A stretch of DNA of 64,000 nt from Bryoerythrophyllum caledonicum (Eukaryota; Streptophyta; Bryopsida; Pottiales; Pottiaceae). Below the pieces are notes generated by a model, which did no database searches, was not told the DNA's origin, and worked only from the letters and a program-made list of their open reading frames with translations. The stretch covers positions 12,588,501 to 12,652,500 of the forward strand of contig OZ020517.1 in NCBI GenBank assembly GCA_963971425.1, read 5' to 3'. Below are positions 45,788 to 57,220 of this stretch, piece after piece. Position numbers and translations under genes: made by a program. Positions within the stretch are counted from its first letter, which is position 1. Each line of letters begins with the position of its first letter.

Positions 45788-47978
45788 TACACATGTTGGT
45801 AGATTGTGGATTTCTTTTTTTTAATTAATCTTTTGGCCTTGAAATTTTTATCATATGTTATTAACATAAAGAGGTTTTTGTTCCAAGAATTTCATGGCAA
45901 AAAAAAATAATTCAATCTTTGGGAGGCTGTCAAAGTTGGTAGCAGTGAAACAATTTCCACAGCTACCAATGTTGGTAGATTTTGGATAACTTTTTTTGGT
46001 GAATCTTTTGGCCTTGAAATTTGGCATACATGTAATTAACTTAAAGATAATTCTTTGGTAAGACTTTCGTGGTAAAATACCAATTTTTGAGCTCTCAGGA
46101 GGCTTTCAAAGCTGGCAGTACTAAAATTTTTCTCACTGCAAATTCAAAAACGACATTTTGATTGGTACCCCACTGTACTTTGGATCGCATCCGATCACTA
46201 ACTTGTACAAAATGGGCCTCACGAACTGGTGAGAGGTCTTACTGATATAAGCCTTTGTGCATCCTAGTTCCATGACCAATGATGTCTTGTTTATGTTCAT
46301 ATGTGATTAACACCTCCTTGCGGTTAAATTGGATATTGCACCCCTCATCCGCACTACGCCCAACCAATAATAAATTGCGAGGAATACCAGGCACATAAAG
46401 AACGTTCTTAAATTGCTTGTATTTCCCACTAGGGAAATTAATGCTTACATTTCCCTTTCCTGTGATTTTATGTGCCTCTCCACCGGCGGTTAACATAGAG
46501 GTGCTGCTGGTACATGCTTGGAAATCTTGCACTAGGTTTGAAATCCCAGTTACATGGTGTGTGGCTCCTCAATCTAGCACCCATGCCAGTCCCTCTTGAC
46601 CCATAGTGGTGTTTGCTTCAATCTCGTTGAGCTCACATAGATATGTTTCTAATACGCTTCCCGCACTCTCACTGCCACTTTTATATGAGTCGGAGTTGAG
46701 TTTTGAGTTTTTACCTTTAGATATGTTGTTTGCTTGCGCTTTATGCCGAGGTTGTTGATATTTGATCTTGCCCTCCAATGTCTTTACTCAGTCAATAGCC
46801 TTCTTAATGCAATCTCGGGCAAAATGTCTAGGTTCACCACAGTAGTGACACTCCTGCCCTTCTTTGCTGAGTCGCGGTGTTATTCACGGTCATAGGGCCT
46901 ACTTTGTCCGCAATCATAGGTGCGACCTTTGTTAGGGTTTCTGGAGGTAGGGGGGAGCCGCGTTGTCGGCCGTTGTTCGCTTCTTTGCGCGTTCTTTCTC
47001 CGCCCCCGTTCTGTCCGCCGCCGCCGCCTTGTATTTGCGCGCTGCCGCCTTGTGTTCGCGCGCCGCCGCCTTGTGCCCGCTGTCTATTGTTGGGTTTTCA
47101 CCGTTTCTAGCTGCTGCCGCCTCGCTCGTAGGAGTGGCGTTGAGTGCACCCCGATCTTGTGATCTCTTGATTCTCTCCATATCGATTCGTTGCTTGACCT
47201 CCTTGACGTCGCGATTGTTTCTTGAATACCAGTGCTTGTGCATCTTCTTCTTTATCTGCGTCCATCCTCAACTGCATCTCTTCATCAAGCAAACGTGACT
47301 CTATCTCTAGAAAAGATGATAAGGTGTCTCTTCCTCTTTGTGTCCCGCAGAATAACTTGTATTCCGATGACAAAGAGTTTAGTAGTAACAAGGTGCATAG
47401 ATCTTCACGGATTTCTACCTCCATACCCTTAAGCTGGTCCATGATGTCCTTGACCTCAATGATGTATTGTTCCGTGCTTGTGTTGTCTTCCTTCCGCAGT
47501 GACACTAATTTCCGCAACAACATGAGCCTCCGAGATCCAGACTTGGATTGATAGCGGTCTTCAAGCGCCTTCCACATGAGATGCAGATCTTCAAATCTCC
47601 ATACAACAGGTATCACGGAGTCTTTGACTGAGTCTGTAATTGCCTGCAAGGCGATCTTTCTCCCTTCTCTTTGAGCTGTAGCTACGTTTCTAGATCTAGG
47701 TTTGGTGCAGTAGATCCACACATTGTTCTTCTCTAGCAAATGCTTTAGCCTATAAGACCACACCTGATAGTTCACTTGTCCATCTAACCTACTGGTCTCT
47801 GAAATCATGATCTCTATGTCTCTCCTAGGAGTGGTGCGTGGTGGGGCGTTAGTGCCTAGCCCAGACGACACTTCACCAACCATGTTGCTCTCGTCAGAGT
47901 TTGCCATGCTAGATGTGCACTACAGATCTAGATCTAATTACACACTAGGTGAGAGCTAGAACCTACACTCTGATACCA

Positions 47979-48118
47979 TGATAGATTGTGCAATAGAGAA
48001 GATATTATAAGCAGGACGGCGAAGCCCTTAAGTACACAATATAAGATCTAGATCTAAGTCTAACACAATGAATGTGTTTACTGTACGATGATAGCCGAAG
48101 GATATTGTATTATCAACA
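47979..48118 (-). repeat. Copia 5' LTR
   Basis: A 140-bp LTR bounded TG...CA on the element strand, immediately followed by the Met-type primer-binding site at 47,966-47,978. LTRs this short are at the low end for Copia elements. Confidence 0.92.
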
Positions 48119-49084
48119 GCCTGGCGCAAGCACACTTGGAGACAAGAGAGCTCTAGACTAGTTGGCTTGCACGATGGTACTCTTAACCTCACCCTTGCCC
48201 CTCGCCTTCCAGGTACTGACTAGAACAAGATACTGAAGAACAAATGTACTAACCTTCTATTTGCTACACGATGCTTCTTTGGGCACCTGGAAGCCGGCAA
48301 GTGTGCATCTCTCACATTTCTGGATGCCGTACGTGCTGAGATATTTTACTTGTTATGGATTTGCAGAGAGTTTGTAGGCTTCCCTTGATCAGTAGGATGG
48401 GCTTGCATCAACTTTATGCCTCTTCGTATCTTATGTCCTTACACTCCTCCCTTGAGGAGCTAGAGGATACTTTCGTTTCGTGCCTATCAACTAATTTCAG
48501 CATTTCTCAGCGCCTCTGTATATGCCATGCCATATGAATGTATCATGGAGGAGGGAAGATAGATACTTGTAGAAGAAAAAACGCTTGTGTAAACTGCATA
48601 AGCAGCTCTACTTTTCATTTGTCGTGCACAAACACGTTGTGCAAAGATAACATTGTGCCAACACGTGAGGGCGCACAATTAGAGACAAATGCGGAGCAAT
48701 GGTGACTAAACATCACCGTTGCCTCCATATACAACAAAAATTATGGTTTACAGAAGAAATTATCAACCACTTAGCAACTTAGGTTGGAGGAAAAGAAATA
48801 AATACTGAGACAACAAAGTTAGGTAATTGGTCTACAAGGACCCCTTTACTCGCCCTCTTTGCCCGTGATGAAGTCCTTTTCACACCAGCAAACCACACAA
48901 TTATAGTAAACTGGAGGAACAAACGATAATTAAAACCTCTCAAGTCCAAAAAAATCAACTCAATCTACAGAAAAGACACTAAAAGACCTTATAGACAAAG
49001 GATAGGCGGAGCCCCATGGTTGATTGCCTCCAACACATTTTAATGGCTAGACCTTGTCTACGTAGACTTTTAATGTTCTAAACA
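48119..49084. other. Spacer between the Copia and Ty3/gypsy fossils
   Basis: No gene supported. If the Ty3/gypsy fossil kept a 3' LTR it should lie here, but I found no match to sequence beyond its other side. Confidence 0.45.
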
Positions 49085-49345
49085 CTATGGACACGACCAT
49101 TGAGCCATTGATACTTCTAAAAGAGGTCGAGTTAGGCATTCTAGATGCCATCCCACAGAATATAGGTCACAAATGACCATTGTGGTTGTCCGTTTGGCAC
49201 TACCACACAAATGACACCGTAATCCAACAAAAATGTGAGAAAGTCCGGGGTGTACCATCCTATCAATGTGTGGCAAGTGGCAAGGTGCACAGTTATCCGT
49301 GTGATCCTTTAGCAACTTACCATCACAAGCGTCCAATAGTAACAC
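49085..49345 (-). pseudogene. PHD finger at the 3' end of the Ty3/gypsy fossil
   Basis: One frame reads CHLCGS, then TTMVICD, GWHLECL, and ends WSCP, the Cys4-His-Cys3 layout of a PHD finger. PHD fingers usually bind histone H3 tails. Many Ty3/gypsy integrases end in a chromodomain that steers insertion; here a PHD finger takes that place. It belongs to a dead element copy. Its twin follows the integrase of the fossil at 11-16.7 kb. Confidence 0.75.
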
Positions 49346-50360
49346 AACCGAATCCTTTGCTCACGAACTCGCAAGATTATCCGTCATATTGTCACATCCA
49401 AGGTGGTGGGCGCTAGTTGGTGCAAATACAGATAATCTCCAAGAGTAAAATGCCGTACTTGTGGTTGGTAGCCTCCTCCCTGTACTATAGCATAGCGCAA
49501 CGTAACTGGTGTTGGGAGATGGAGAGGTTTTCTGATGCCATTGGTATCACCTGCTTACACAACTTTGCTCGTTGCTCATACACTTGAGCCCATGTGTCCG
49601 AGTTGTCCATGTTAGCCAACACCATGTCAGCATCTACTTGAATGGCCTTTGGTAGAATCAAATGCCGTCCAAACGACAAAAAGTAAGGAGAAATGGATGC
49701 CACTGGCGCTTGCTTGTTAAACCAAAAGCCAATGGCTATCTATCGTAATTGCAAGTTTCAATCCCGGTGATGTCCCTTCTACAAACTATACTTCTGAAGC
49801 CCCCTCTTGCCGGTCTGCACCATGTGCTCTGCCTATCCATCCTCTTTGGAGTGATCTCTTGAAGTAGTGCAATGCTCACTGATCGCTTGCTCACACAATA
49901 TTTGAAACTCACCTAAGAACTCATGTCTTTGGTTTGTAAGCACTTCCGTTGGAGCTCCAAAGCAACTCATTACACAATCAAGGAAAAAGTAAGCGGCTAC
50001 TTCATTGAACTTGTTAGGCAAGGCTACCAACTCTATCCATTTTGAAAAGTGTTCAATGATCACTAACACATACTTGTTGTGTCGAGGTGTCACTCGTAAT
50101 GAGCCTCTAAAGTCCAAGTTGTACTTGTATCCCAAGCCCCTAACTGGCAATGATTGTAATTGTAGCATTTGAGCGTAAAAAGACGCTTGCACACAATCAC
50201 ACACCACGTACCAGGCTACCACAGCTTGAACTTGTGATTGCATTCCTTGCCACCAAAAATGAATATGAAGCAAGCTATAAGTCATCCGCACTCCAAAGTG
50301 CCCAAGGTCTTCCTATGTATTCTTGATTAGCTTCACTTTCCCCGATGGAGCGGGTACCAA

Positions 50361-50666
50361 GGTTGTCACGTACGTCCAAAATCCAAGCCCTTGGACGTCT
50401 TGGATGTCACGTTCGTCCAGAAGCGTCTGTCCCAATGTCCGGATGTAGATAAATTGGCGGTTGCCCAATTTACCTCCAATCGCGGCCTGGTCGCTGAACG
50501 ATCGCACACCGACCGGGCCCCGACCACACTGACCATCTAGCAACTAGGCTGGAACTGTGGTGACCGGCTATAAAAGAGGTAAAAAAGTTTTTTTTTAAAA
50601 ACTCGAAGTTACAAACATCCCGCGGAGCTCCCGGACTGACATCCCGTCCCGTCCGTCGAAACAACC
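50361..50666 (+). repeat. Small repeat with GGTTGT...ACAACC ends, copy 1
   Basis: It starts GGTTGTCACGTACGTCC and ends GAAACAACC. An inverted copy lies at 53,888-54,130. Shared blocks include ATAAAAGAGGTAAAAAA and GGAGCTCCCGGAC, and both are rich in GTCC/GGAC words. It interrupts the pol region of the Ty3/gypsy fossil between RNase H and integrase. It looks like a MITE with short (6-7 bp) inverted ends; the target duplication is unclear. Confidence 0.65.
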
Positions 50667-52689
50667 TAGGCCGGTACAACCTTTTTTGGTACCATCCGAT
50701 CACACCCTCTAAAAGGTGAGTCTTCTCCAACGCAAATCGCAAGCCGTACAAGTAGCATCTGCTTGATTTTGATTTTGATTGCGGCTATGGCTGTTGGCAT
50801 CCATATTCACCAATCCCGCTACATGCATCACCTTGAAGTCGTACTCCATCAACGTCAAGGCCCATCCCGCTAGTTACCTTGTCAGTTTGTCTAATTCCAT
50901 CAATCACTTCAAAGGTTGATGATCTGTAACCAGCAGAAACTAGTTACCATAAAGTTAACACCGAAAATGAACAATTGCCCATATAGCGGCCAAACACTCC
51001 CCTTTATATAAACTATATAGAGCCTCCGCATTGTTGTTGCACGAACAGGCGTACGCAATCAACAAACTCCATCCCATCGTCATCCATTTGCATCAATTCC
51101 GTGCCGATTTCCAACGCGCTCCAATCCATATGTAATTGGTCTATTCTTCCTGCTATCGGCCTTCAAAGTACAAGTGCTATTGCTAAGCGGTCCTTCAACC
51201 GCTACAAGGCCGCCTCTTGCTCATCTCTCTAGATCCAAGGTTGATCATTCTTTGCCAACATGGTCAATGGTTTTGCAATAGCACTGAAAGTCTTTACAAA
51301 CTTTCTATAGTAGATACATATTCCTAAGAAATTAAGAATGCCCGTAGCCTACCTACATCTTATGCTCTAGGAATAGACATCACTACTTTGACTTTGCTAG
51401 CTACCACACCCAATCCAGTTGAGTATATGATGTGGCCTAAGTACTAAATGCGATTAAAGTAGAATTTGCATTTATCAAGATGCACCTTCAAACCGCGGAG
51501 CCTTAATCTAGCAAACACCTCCATCAAGTGTAGCCTATGTTGCCTTTGATTTTTGCTAATGACAGTGATGTTGTCATTGTAGCATCTTACAGAGACCAAG
51601 CCCAACAATACTCGGTCCATAATCCTTTGGAATTTGGCAGGCGCATTCTTCAATTCAAATGGTAAGAACTTCCATTGGAACAACCGGTCCTTCCCTTCTT
51701 TGTCAATGCCCCAGAACGTGGTCTTCTCCTTGTCTTCCTCTTTCAGTCCAATCTGGTCGTATTTAGAGCGCAAGTTCACCGTATTGAACACTTTAATGTG
51801 TTCAATGGCCTCAATTTATCCTCTGGTGTTGACATGGCATGACGGTCCGACTTGATAATTTATTAATTTTCCTGTAATCTCCGCACATCCTCTTCTCGGT
51901 GCAATTATCATAGATATCCTTCCTAGTTGGCATGAGCGTTACAGATGCATACTTATAATCCGGTGGAGCCAACTCCACTAGCCCTGTAGCAACCAACTCC
52001 TCCGCACGAGCGCAAACCATCTTCCGCATTACATCATTGTACTTGTATGGCTTGCGGTAAATTAGTACTTTGTCCGTCGAGTTGATACGCAATTCTTACC
52101 CCTTCAACACTCCGAGATCTTCTAGACTAAAGGCAAAACAATCCATGTAATCCTTGAAGAACTCATGGTCTTCTCCCTCAACTGCTCCATCTGTGAGGCC
52201 TACTATTGATTTCCAAGTATCCTTGGTCACTGCCTCCATTGGTTCCTCTCGAGTAGGATTATCCATCTTTCGTTGCTATTGAATGCCAGATGGAGTAAGC
52301 GCTTCTTCCTCCATCTCCATCATGCTCCCAAGTCCTTCCAACTGGCTTAGTTTGTCAATCTCTTCCATTTGATGAGCTCTATGTTCTTCCACAAACATCT
52401 TCTCTACAACTTCTTCCAAATCTATCATCTGGTGGATTAATCCCCTTCTTTGGTTCTAATCATCCACTCCATGGTAAAGATCCTCAGCCCGAGGCATCAC
52501 AAGAAGATTTGCAGTGTTCCACATGTTCCATGGATGAGGTGCCAAGGCACTCTTGCCCGGAACCACTTTGTCTGCCACCCTGACGAAGACACATTGTTCT
52601 ACAGAAGCCTGCAATTCATAATATCCTATGTAGCTTGTCAAACTAGAAGCTAATCGTATATGGTTGGCGACCATCATCAAGACAATCTA

Positions 52690-53576
52690 AGCCAAACAAT
52701 TTAAATCCATTGGTTGCTCAAGTAAAAATTGTCGTTGTTGCTTCAAAATGCTAGGCATTTGGTGGTGCCAGTGGAAAAGCCCATGGCTCTCTCCCACTCA
52801 TATGCGTTTGGCTTCACCATCTCTTGAGACAAGGAATCCCAAACAAAGACAAGACCGTTGTCTTTAAAGGCATACGACCGAGCAAAACTAACCAATATCG
52901 GCAGTGCCCTACGCGGTTCTCCCTTGTGGTTAATTATTGCTAAAGGTGCTTGATTGTCATGATAAATACGCTGAGGCTTTCTATGAGGATCCAAAATATC
53001 ACTCACATAGGCATCCGGCCGTTTGATACGACCCACCGCGGACTGTAGCAACTCCTGAGGTGCCATATTGATTCACCCCAAACAAAGGCAATGTGCTCGC
53101 GATCCCATAATTGCAATAGTGTCTAAGAATAGTGGCAAACCCAGAGTCTAGTATATGCAGCGCATGCCCTTCAAGGTCCTTAACCTAGAGTTGCTCACCA
53201 CATGTATGTTCTCCACAATATAGCTTGTTTGTTGCTTCTAAGATGGCTGAAGCAATTGTAATACTTGGATCATGTCGTAAAATTGGGCAGAACGAGTGTT
53301 TTTAAACCCGTTCTGATGTCCTGCCATAGACATGCATTGACAAGGCCAACCCCCAATGACAAGGTCCACATGGCCAACACAATGAATGTTCTTGGCTGAA
53401 AGCAAGACAATATTAGTTGATACCAACAAACGTGGAAAATGAAGTCTTGATGGCACTAGTGGCCAACAAGTCCTCAATTGCCGTGAATGCCATTTGACTT
53501 TGTACCTTGCAGCTTCAATAACATCTACATAGATAGAGCATTTGACCTTGATTCCCACTTGGAATACTGCCGCCAA
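52690..53576 (-). pseudogene. Cytosine-5 DNA methyltransferase part of the Ty3/gypsy fossil
   Basis: Two neighbouring blocks carry C5-methyltransferase features in the right order. The first (53,576-53,238) contains IYVDVIEAARY, in the position of the cofactor-binding region, and VDLVIGGWPCQ, the catalytic Pro-Cys motif IV, followed by AGHQNG and a RSAQFYDMI segment. The second (53,066-52,743) contains LPILVSFARSYAF and WERAMGF, typical of the target-recognition and late conserved region, and just beyond it PMDLN at about 52,700, corresponding to the last conserved motif. The domain is broken like the rest of the element. Subfamily (Dnmt3/DRM-like, Dnmt1/CMT-like or bacterial-like) is not decided. 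Position directly upstream of RT on the same strand argues that it was part of the element. Confidence 0.8.
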
Positions 53577-53580
53577 GTCA

Positions 53581-56304
53581 CTTCAAATCCCCTCGAATAA
53601 TTCCAACAAGACAATACCATCGTCCGGTGCCTTCAAGTGAATGGTAGAAGTGTCCAGAGATGGTCCTAAGACTTGGTCCTCTCTAGGATCCTCTTTCACT
53701 TGTGGGAGCATTGAATGCTACCAAGCATCTTCTATTACTTGCTCAACATTCTTCTCAAGCTGAGCCATGGTGCTTCACGTTGCTTCGATTCCAGATTCCA
53801 ACACTTGTGTGATCCATATGGGCATCCACCTCATCAAGTGTGGAAGTAGCCATAGGAAAATCGTCAATACCCGCTTGAAACATATTAGGTTGTTTGGACG
53901 GGACAAGACGTTTGTCCGGGAGCTCCACGGGACGTCTATAACTTGGAGAAAAAAAATTAACTTTTTTTACCTCTTTTATCACCAGTCGCCACGACCGTTG
54001 CTTGGTCGTCAGGCAATCGGAGGAAAATTGGCCGATCGCCGATTTACGTGCGTCAGGACGTTGGAACGGACATGTCGAGACGGACAAGATGTCTAGGACG
54101 TCCGAGAGCTTTTGGACATATGTGACAACCTAGCTTGAAACCATGGTGGTTTCACATCCTTACCTCCCAAGCACACAAACACATTCGCAAGGTTACCAGT
54201 CACAACTTGAACAAATAAAGTTGGCAGTGGGATCTACTGCTCATCTCCCACTTCTCATTGTAGTCTATAGCTTGTTGTTTTCTCTCAAAAATCCAAGGTG
54301 AAGTCCATTGCATATAGCACTGCCAAATCCACTACCTAAGACATCATTTGCTGGCTTCCGTGACAATAGCCTTCACCTTCATAAAGCTTGCATCCTCAAC
54401 ATCATCTTCATTGATTTTAATATCAACTCTGTTTTTGTAATGCTCTTAGCGTGCTCTATACCTTGCATAGACGTGCTAATTGTCTATGAACACTTCTTTG
54501 AAGTGTCCCCAGTCGAGGCCAATCCTTCAATGGCAGAAGTTCCAAGCATCAATGGTTGAGCTTTTGAATCGGAAAGCACACGTTGAGGTACAAAAAACTT
54601 CCCCTTTGGCCCAACAAATTGGAAAATGCCTTGGAAGTTGCCAACCACTTCCCATGGTCAAAAGGTCCACCACTTCCCATGGTCTTAGACACTGACACAT
54701 ACTTTGCCACACATCCGGCCCCTGCAATTTCACGTCGTGTTGTCAACAGAGCCGGATTCGATGCTCTTCAAACTTCGTATTACGCAAACAGCAAGATCAT
54801 CTGAATATCCTCCAATTACCTTTGATCCATCCCTAGAGCAAGGGTTTCACCAAACAATCGTATCTAGCGTTGAAACAAGTTGCTTCAAGAACAGAGCTTC
54901 TCCACGGCTATAACCTTTGGATCATTATCCGTTCCCTTGTGCTTGCCTTTGCTCCAGCACTCTAGCCAAGTTTGTAGGGGATACGGACCAACACAGCTAA
55001 GACAAGAAAAAATGGACACACTTCCCATGTCACGCACGGTATCCACTGTTGTTTGACCTTGTGGTAATCATCGTTGCATGCTCGACAACGCTGACCCTGG
55101 AAGTGTGAGTGTCACCGTTGCTCGACTTCCACTTCACTAGTGTAGTCACTCACCTTTTGCAGACCAATTCCATTACCCTTGCTAGAACATACACTTGCGC
55201 CTTCTACATCCAAATTAAAAACAACTGGAACACTAATGTATAACCACAATTACTAAGCAACGTCCTCTTAATCTCATTAGGTGTACTATAATGTCACGAT
55301 TACACCCATCTTCGTGACATGATCTTTCTCAAATAACAAATAAGAAAAACTCACTTATACCACATAACAAGTCAAGTCCATGTTATTCTTAAAGAATGCT
55401 AGCATGATCACGATGTGGCTAATGGTGTGGAAACAGACACTCACCTCATCACGTGGGAGACTCAACTTGAGAAAGATGAGTCTTCCTCAATCACACGTGG
55501 GGATCATTTGGGCTCCAAGTTCCAAATCAGATGTCAAAAGACACCTCCATTTTTAATTAATTTGTAAATCTTTTAATCTCTTAAACATGGTTTTAATACG
55601 TCGTTTATAGTTTTCCAATGTATGTGAAGTTAATAAAAAAGCTTATAATATTGAAAAATACAAAGTATATAAATAATTACATAATTTATCAATTGTATTT
55701 AAAGTTTGATATTTTGAAATATACCAATATAAATTGATATATATTTGAAATGGTTTATCAATTTGATTTATTTTACTACCAAGATCTGATTTGGAAAAAC
55801 TCAATAAATACCTTTTTAAGAAAATCACAAAATATACTATTAGATAAATAAATAATTTAAGCTTTAATTGTAGAATTTCATTTTACCTTTTAAATTGGAC
55901 TTATATGTACACTTTAAAATTACCTTTGCAATATTCAAGATATATTTGTTGATTAAATTTTGTATCTACAAATATCCTCCAAATTTTCCTACTATGCACA
56001 TTATCACGCTTTGAAAAATGTTTCAAAACCTATCAAATATTCTATTAATATTCTATCAAGTTTTTTTTAAGTTCTAGTTATTCTTGCATCTTTATATTCT
56101 TGATAAATGTTTTATGATAGAATATCTAAAACCTACAAATATTGAATTTAGAATATGATATGTCCAGGCATGAGCACAAGGCACACTAAATATCCTTAAA
56201 AGCATCAAATATATAGGTTTTAATTCAAGTCAACTCCAATATAGATATCAAAAGTGGTTTTTAAAAATTAATTCAATTATTAATTAATTCCTAAAATTTG
56301 AAGA
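53581..56304. other. Possible leader of the Ty3/gypsy fossil, then AT-rich DNA
   Basis: From 53,581 to about 55,540 the composition resembles the adjacent fossil and may include its gag or LTR, but I recognise no domain. A candidate terminus is TGTCACGAA on the minus strand at about 55,319, unsupported by a partner. The phrase CCACTTCCCATGGTC occurs twice near 54,640-54,685. From about 55,540 the DNA becomes very AT-rich with nothing assignable. Confidence 0.4.
53888..54130 (-). repeat. Small repeat with GGTTGT...ACAACC ends, copy 2
   Basis: Reverse-orientation copy of the repeat at 50,361-50,666, about 60 bp shorter. It lies just upstream, on the element strand, of the methyltransferase part of the Ty3/gypsy fossil. 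Confidence 0.65.
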
Positions 56305-57220
56305 TTCCAAGTTGGGCTTTACAAATCTTAGGCATGTATTGACAAATGCAATTTATATTTTGGATTCTTGGAATTTCATATAATGATGCAAGAAGGTAAG
56401 ACCTATATATTATTATGGTTTAGACTCTCATTGAACCTATTAAAAAAACTTCATGTCATCGTAAATAATTTTTTTCAAAGGGTAGACAAATTCCAACAAT
56501 TTGCTACACTCTTTTATAAAATGCAAGATTTTTTCAAAGAGGTAAATAACATGATTTTATTTGAGATTCTAAAAATGGTAAACTTCCACATTATAAAACT
56601 TTCACTCCAAGAGGAGTCAAAGTTTTCTCACCTTGATTGACAAGGTGTAAAGAAAGCTTTTTCATTTTCACATAGAAATTCAAGATCGTGGCTTTACTTT
56701 TCATTTGTTTTTTCTACTTCACAAATAAGTACAAACCTTTGTTTTAGACAATTGAATTTTAAGATTATAAAGAGATGAGCTTATTAAAAGTCATAATGTG
56801 TTTGGACAAAAAAATTAACCTCCCTTTGATACATATTTATTTTGAGAATGCTTCATTTTTCCTCTACCTGTTAAAAATTGGTTTACAAGGATTAACACCA
56901 TGTACACTATTATTAATGGTATAAAATTTAAAGTTTTGAAGTGCAAAAATGTGACATCAAGTTGAGTCAAAATTTGCCAATCCACTTAACACGAGAAAGT
57001 CAGAAAAACAATTTTCTTCACTTCAAACACTATAATCTTCCAATTTGTGTGGTCAATTGTTATAAAAATTTGTAAGCATGTTTTTGGATAATACAGATTC
57101 ATAAAGTTCTTGTAGTTCCAGATGGACATTATTTTTATTTTATTTTTATTCTTTGCTTAAGAATGAACAATTTTGAAGTGATTTTGGTGAAATTTTGACA
57201 AGGATGATTAAGGGAGAGCC
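56305..57220. repeat. Dispersed AT-rich repeat, copy 2
   Basis: Partner of 770-1740 in the same orientation; see that entry. Shared order of blocks over about 900 bp makes chance similarity of AT-rich DNA unlikely. Confidence 0.6.

Larger units (their letters stand above)
44065..46175 (+). mobile_element. Tc1/mariner-type DNA transposon nested in Copia, with long subrepeated TIRs
   Basis: The ends are CAGTGGGGTACCAATCAAAA and its complement, flanked by TA on both sides (44,063-44,064 and 46,176-46,177), the classic Tc1/mariner insertion signature. The inverted repeats are long: the left arm runs to about 44,473, the right arm starts at about 44,975. Each arm is built of direct subrepeats of roughly 170 bp, two on the left and three on the right. 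The middle holds a 3' remnant of transposase. A 635-bp MITE splits the right arm. The element sits between the protease and pre-integrase parts of the Copia element, so it is younger than that insertion. Confidence 0.9.
41154..48118 (-). mobile_element. Broken Ty1/copia retrotransposon with nested insertions
   Basis: Near-complete in layout but broken by several lesions. Minus-strand order: 5' LTR 47,979-48,118; primer-binding site 47,966-47,978 (TGGTATCAGAG, initiator-Met type); gag about 47,907-46,800, ending in a zinc knuckle; protease region about 46,530-46,240; a nested DNA transposon (44,065-46,175); pre-integrase and integrase about 44,060-43,430; reverse transcriptase about 42,930-41,870; RNase H about 41,710-41,350; purine-rich tract next to the 3' LTR 41,154-41,293. 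The two LTRs are 140 bp each and I count 12 differences between them, which suggests an age of several million years at usual plant rates. I could not find a convincing target duplication. Confidence 0.9.
49085..53580 (-). mobile_element. Broken Ty3/gypsy fossil carrying DNA methyltransferase and PHD finger
   Basis: Minus-strand order: cytosine-5 DNA methyltransferase (about 53,576-52,690), a linker of unknown nature, reverse transcriptase (about 52,092-51,444), RNase H (about 51,300-50,780), a small inserted repeat (50,361-50,666), integrase (about 50,291-49,830), C-terminal region and PHD finger (49,345-49,085). Many breaks are present and the copy is old. RT is identified by MCGDYRKIN and by the FLPFELKNAPAKFQRIMD block; integrase by the KYVLVIIEHFSKWIELVA block. 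Upstream DNA to about 55,300 may include gag or LTR but shows no clear family signature. No LTR pair was found, so limits are approximate. The integrase and PHD parts place it in the same family as the fossil at 11-16.7 kb. Confidence 0.78.

Noticed and set aside
55319-55540. TGTCACG phrase as a Ty3/gypsy LTR end
   Set aside because: A similar phrase exists near 7,951, but no second copy of either putative LTR could be found in place.
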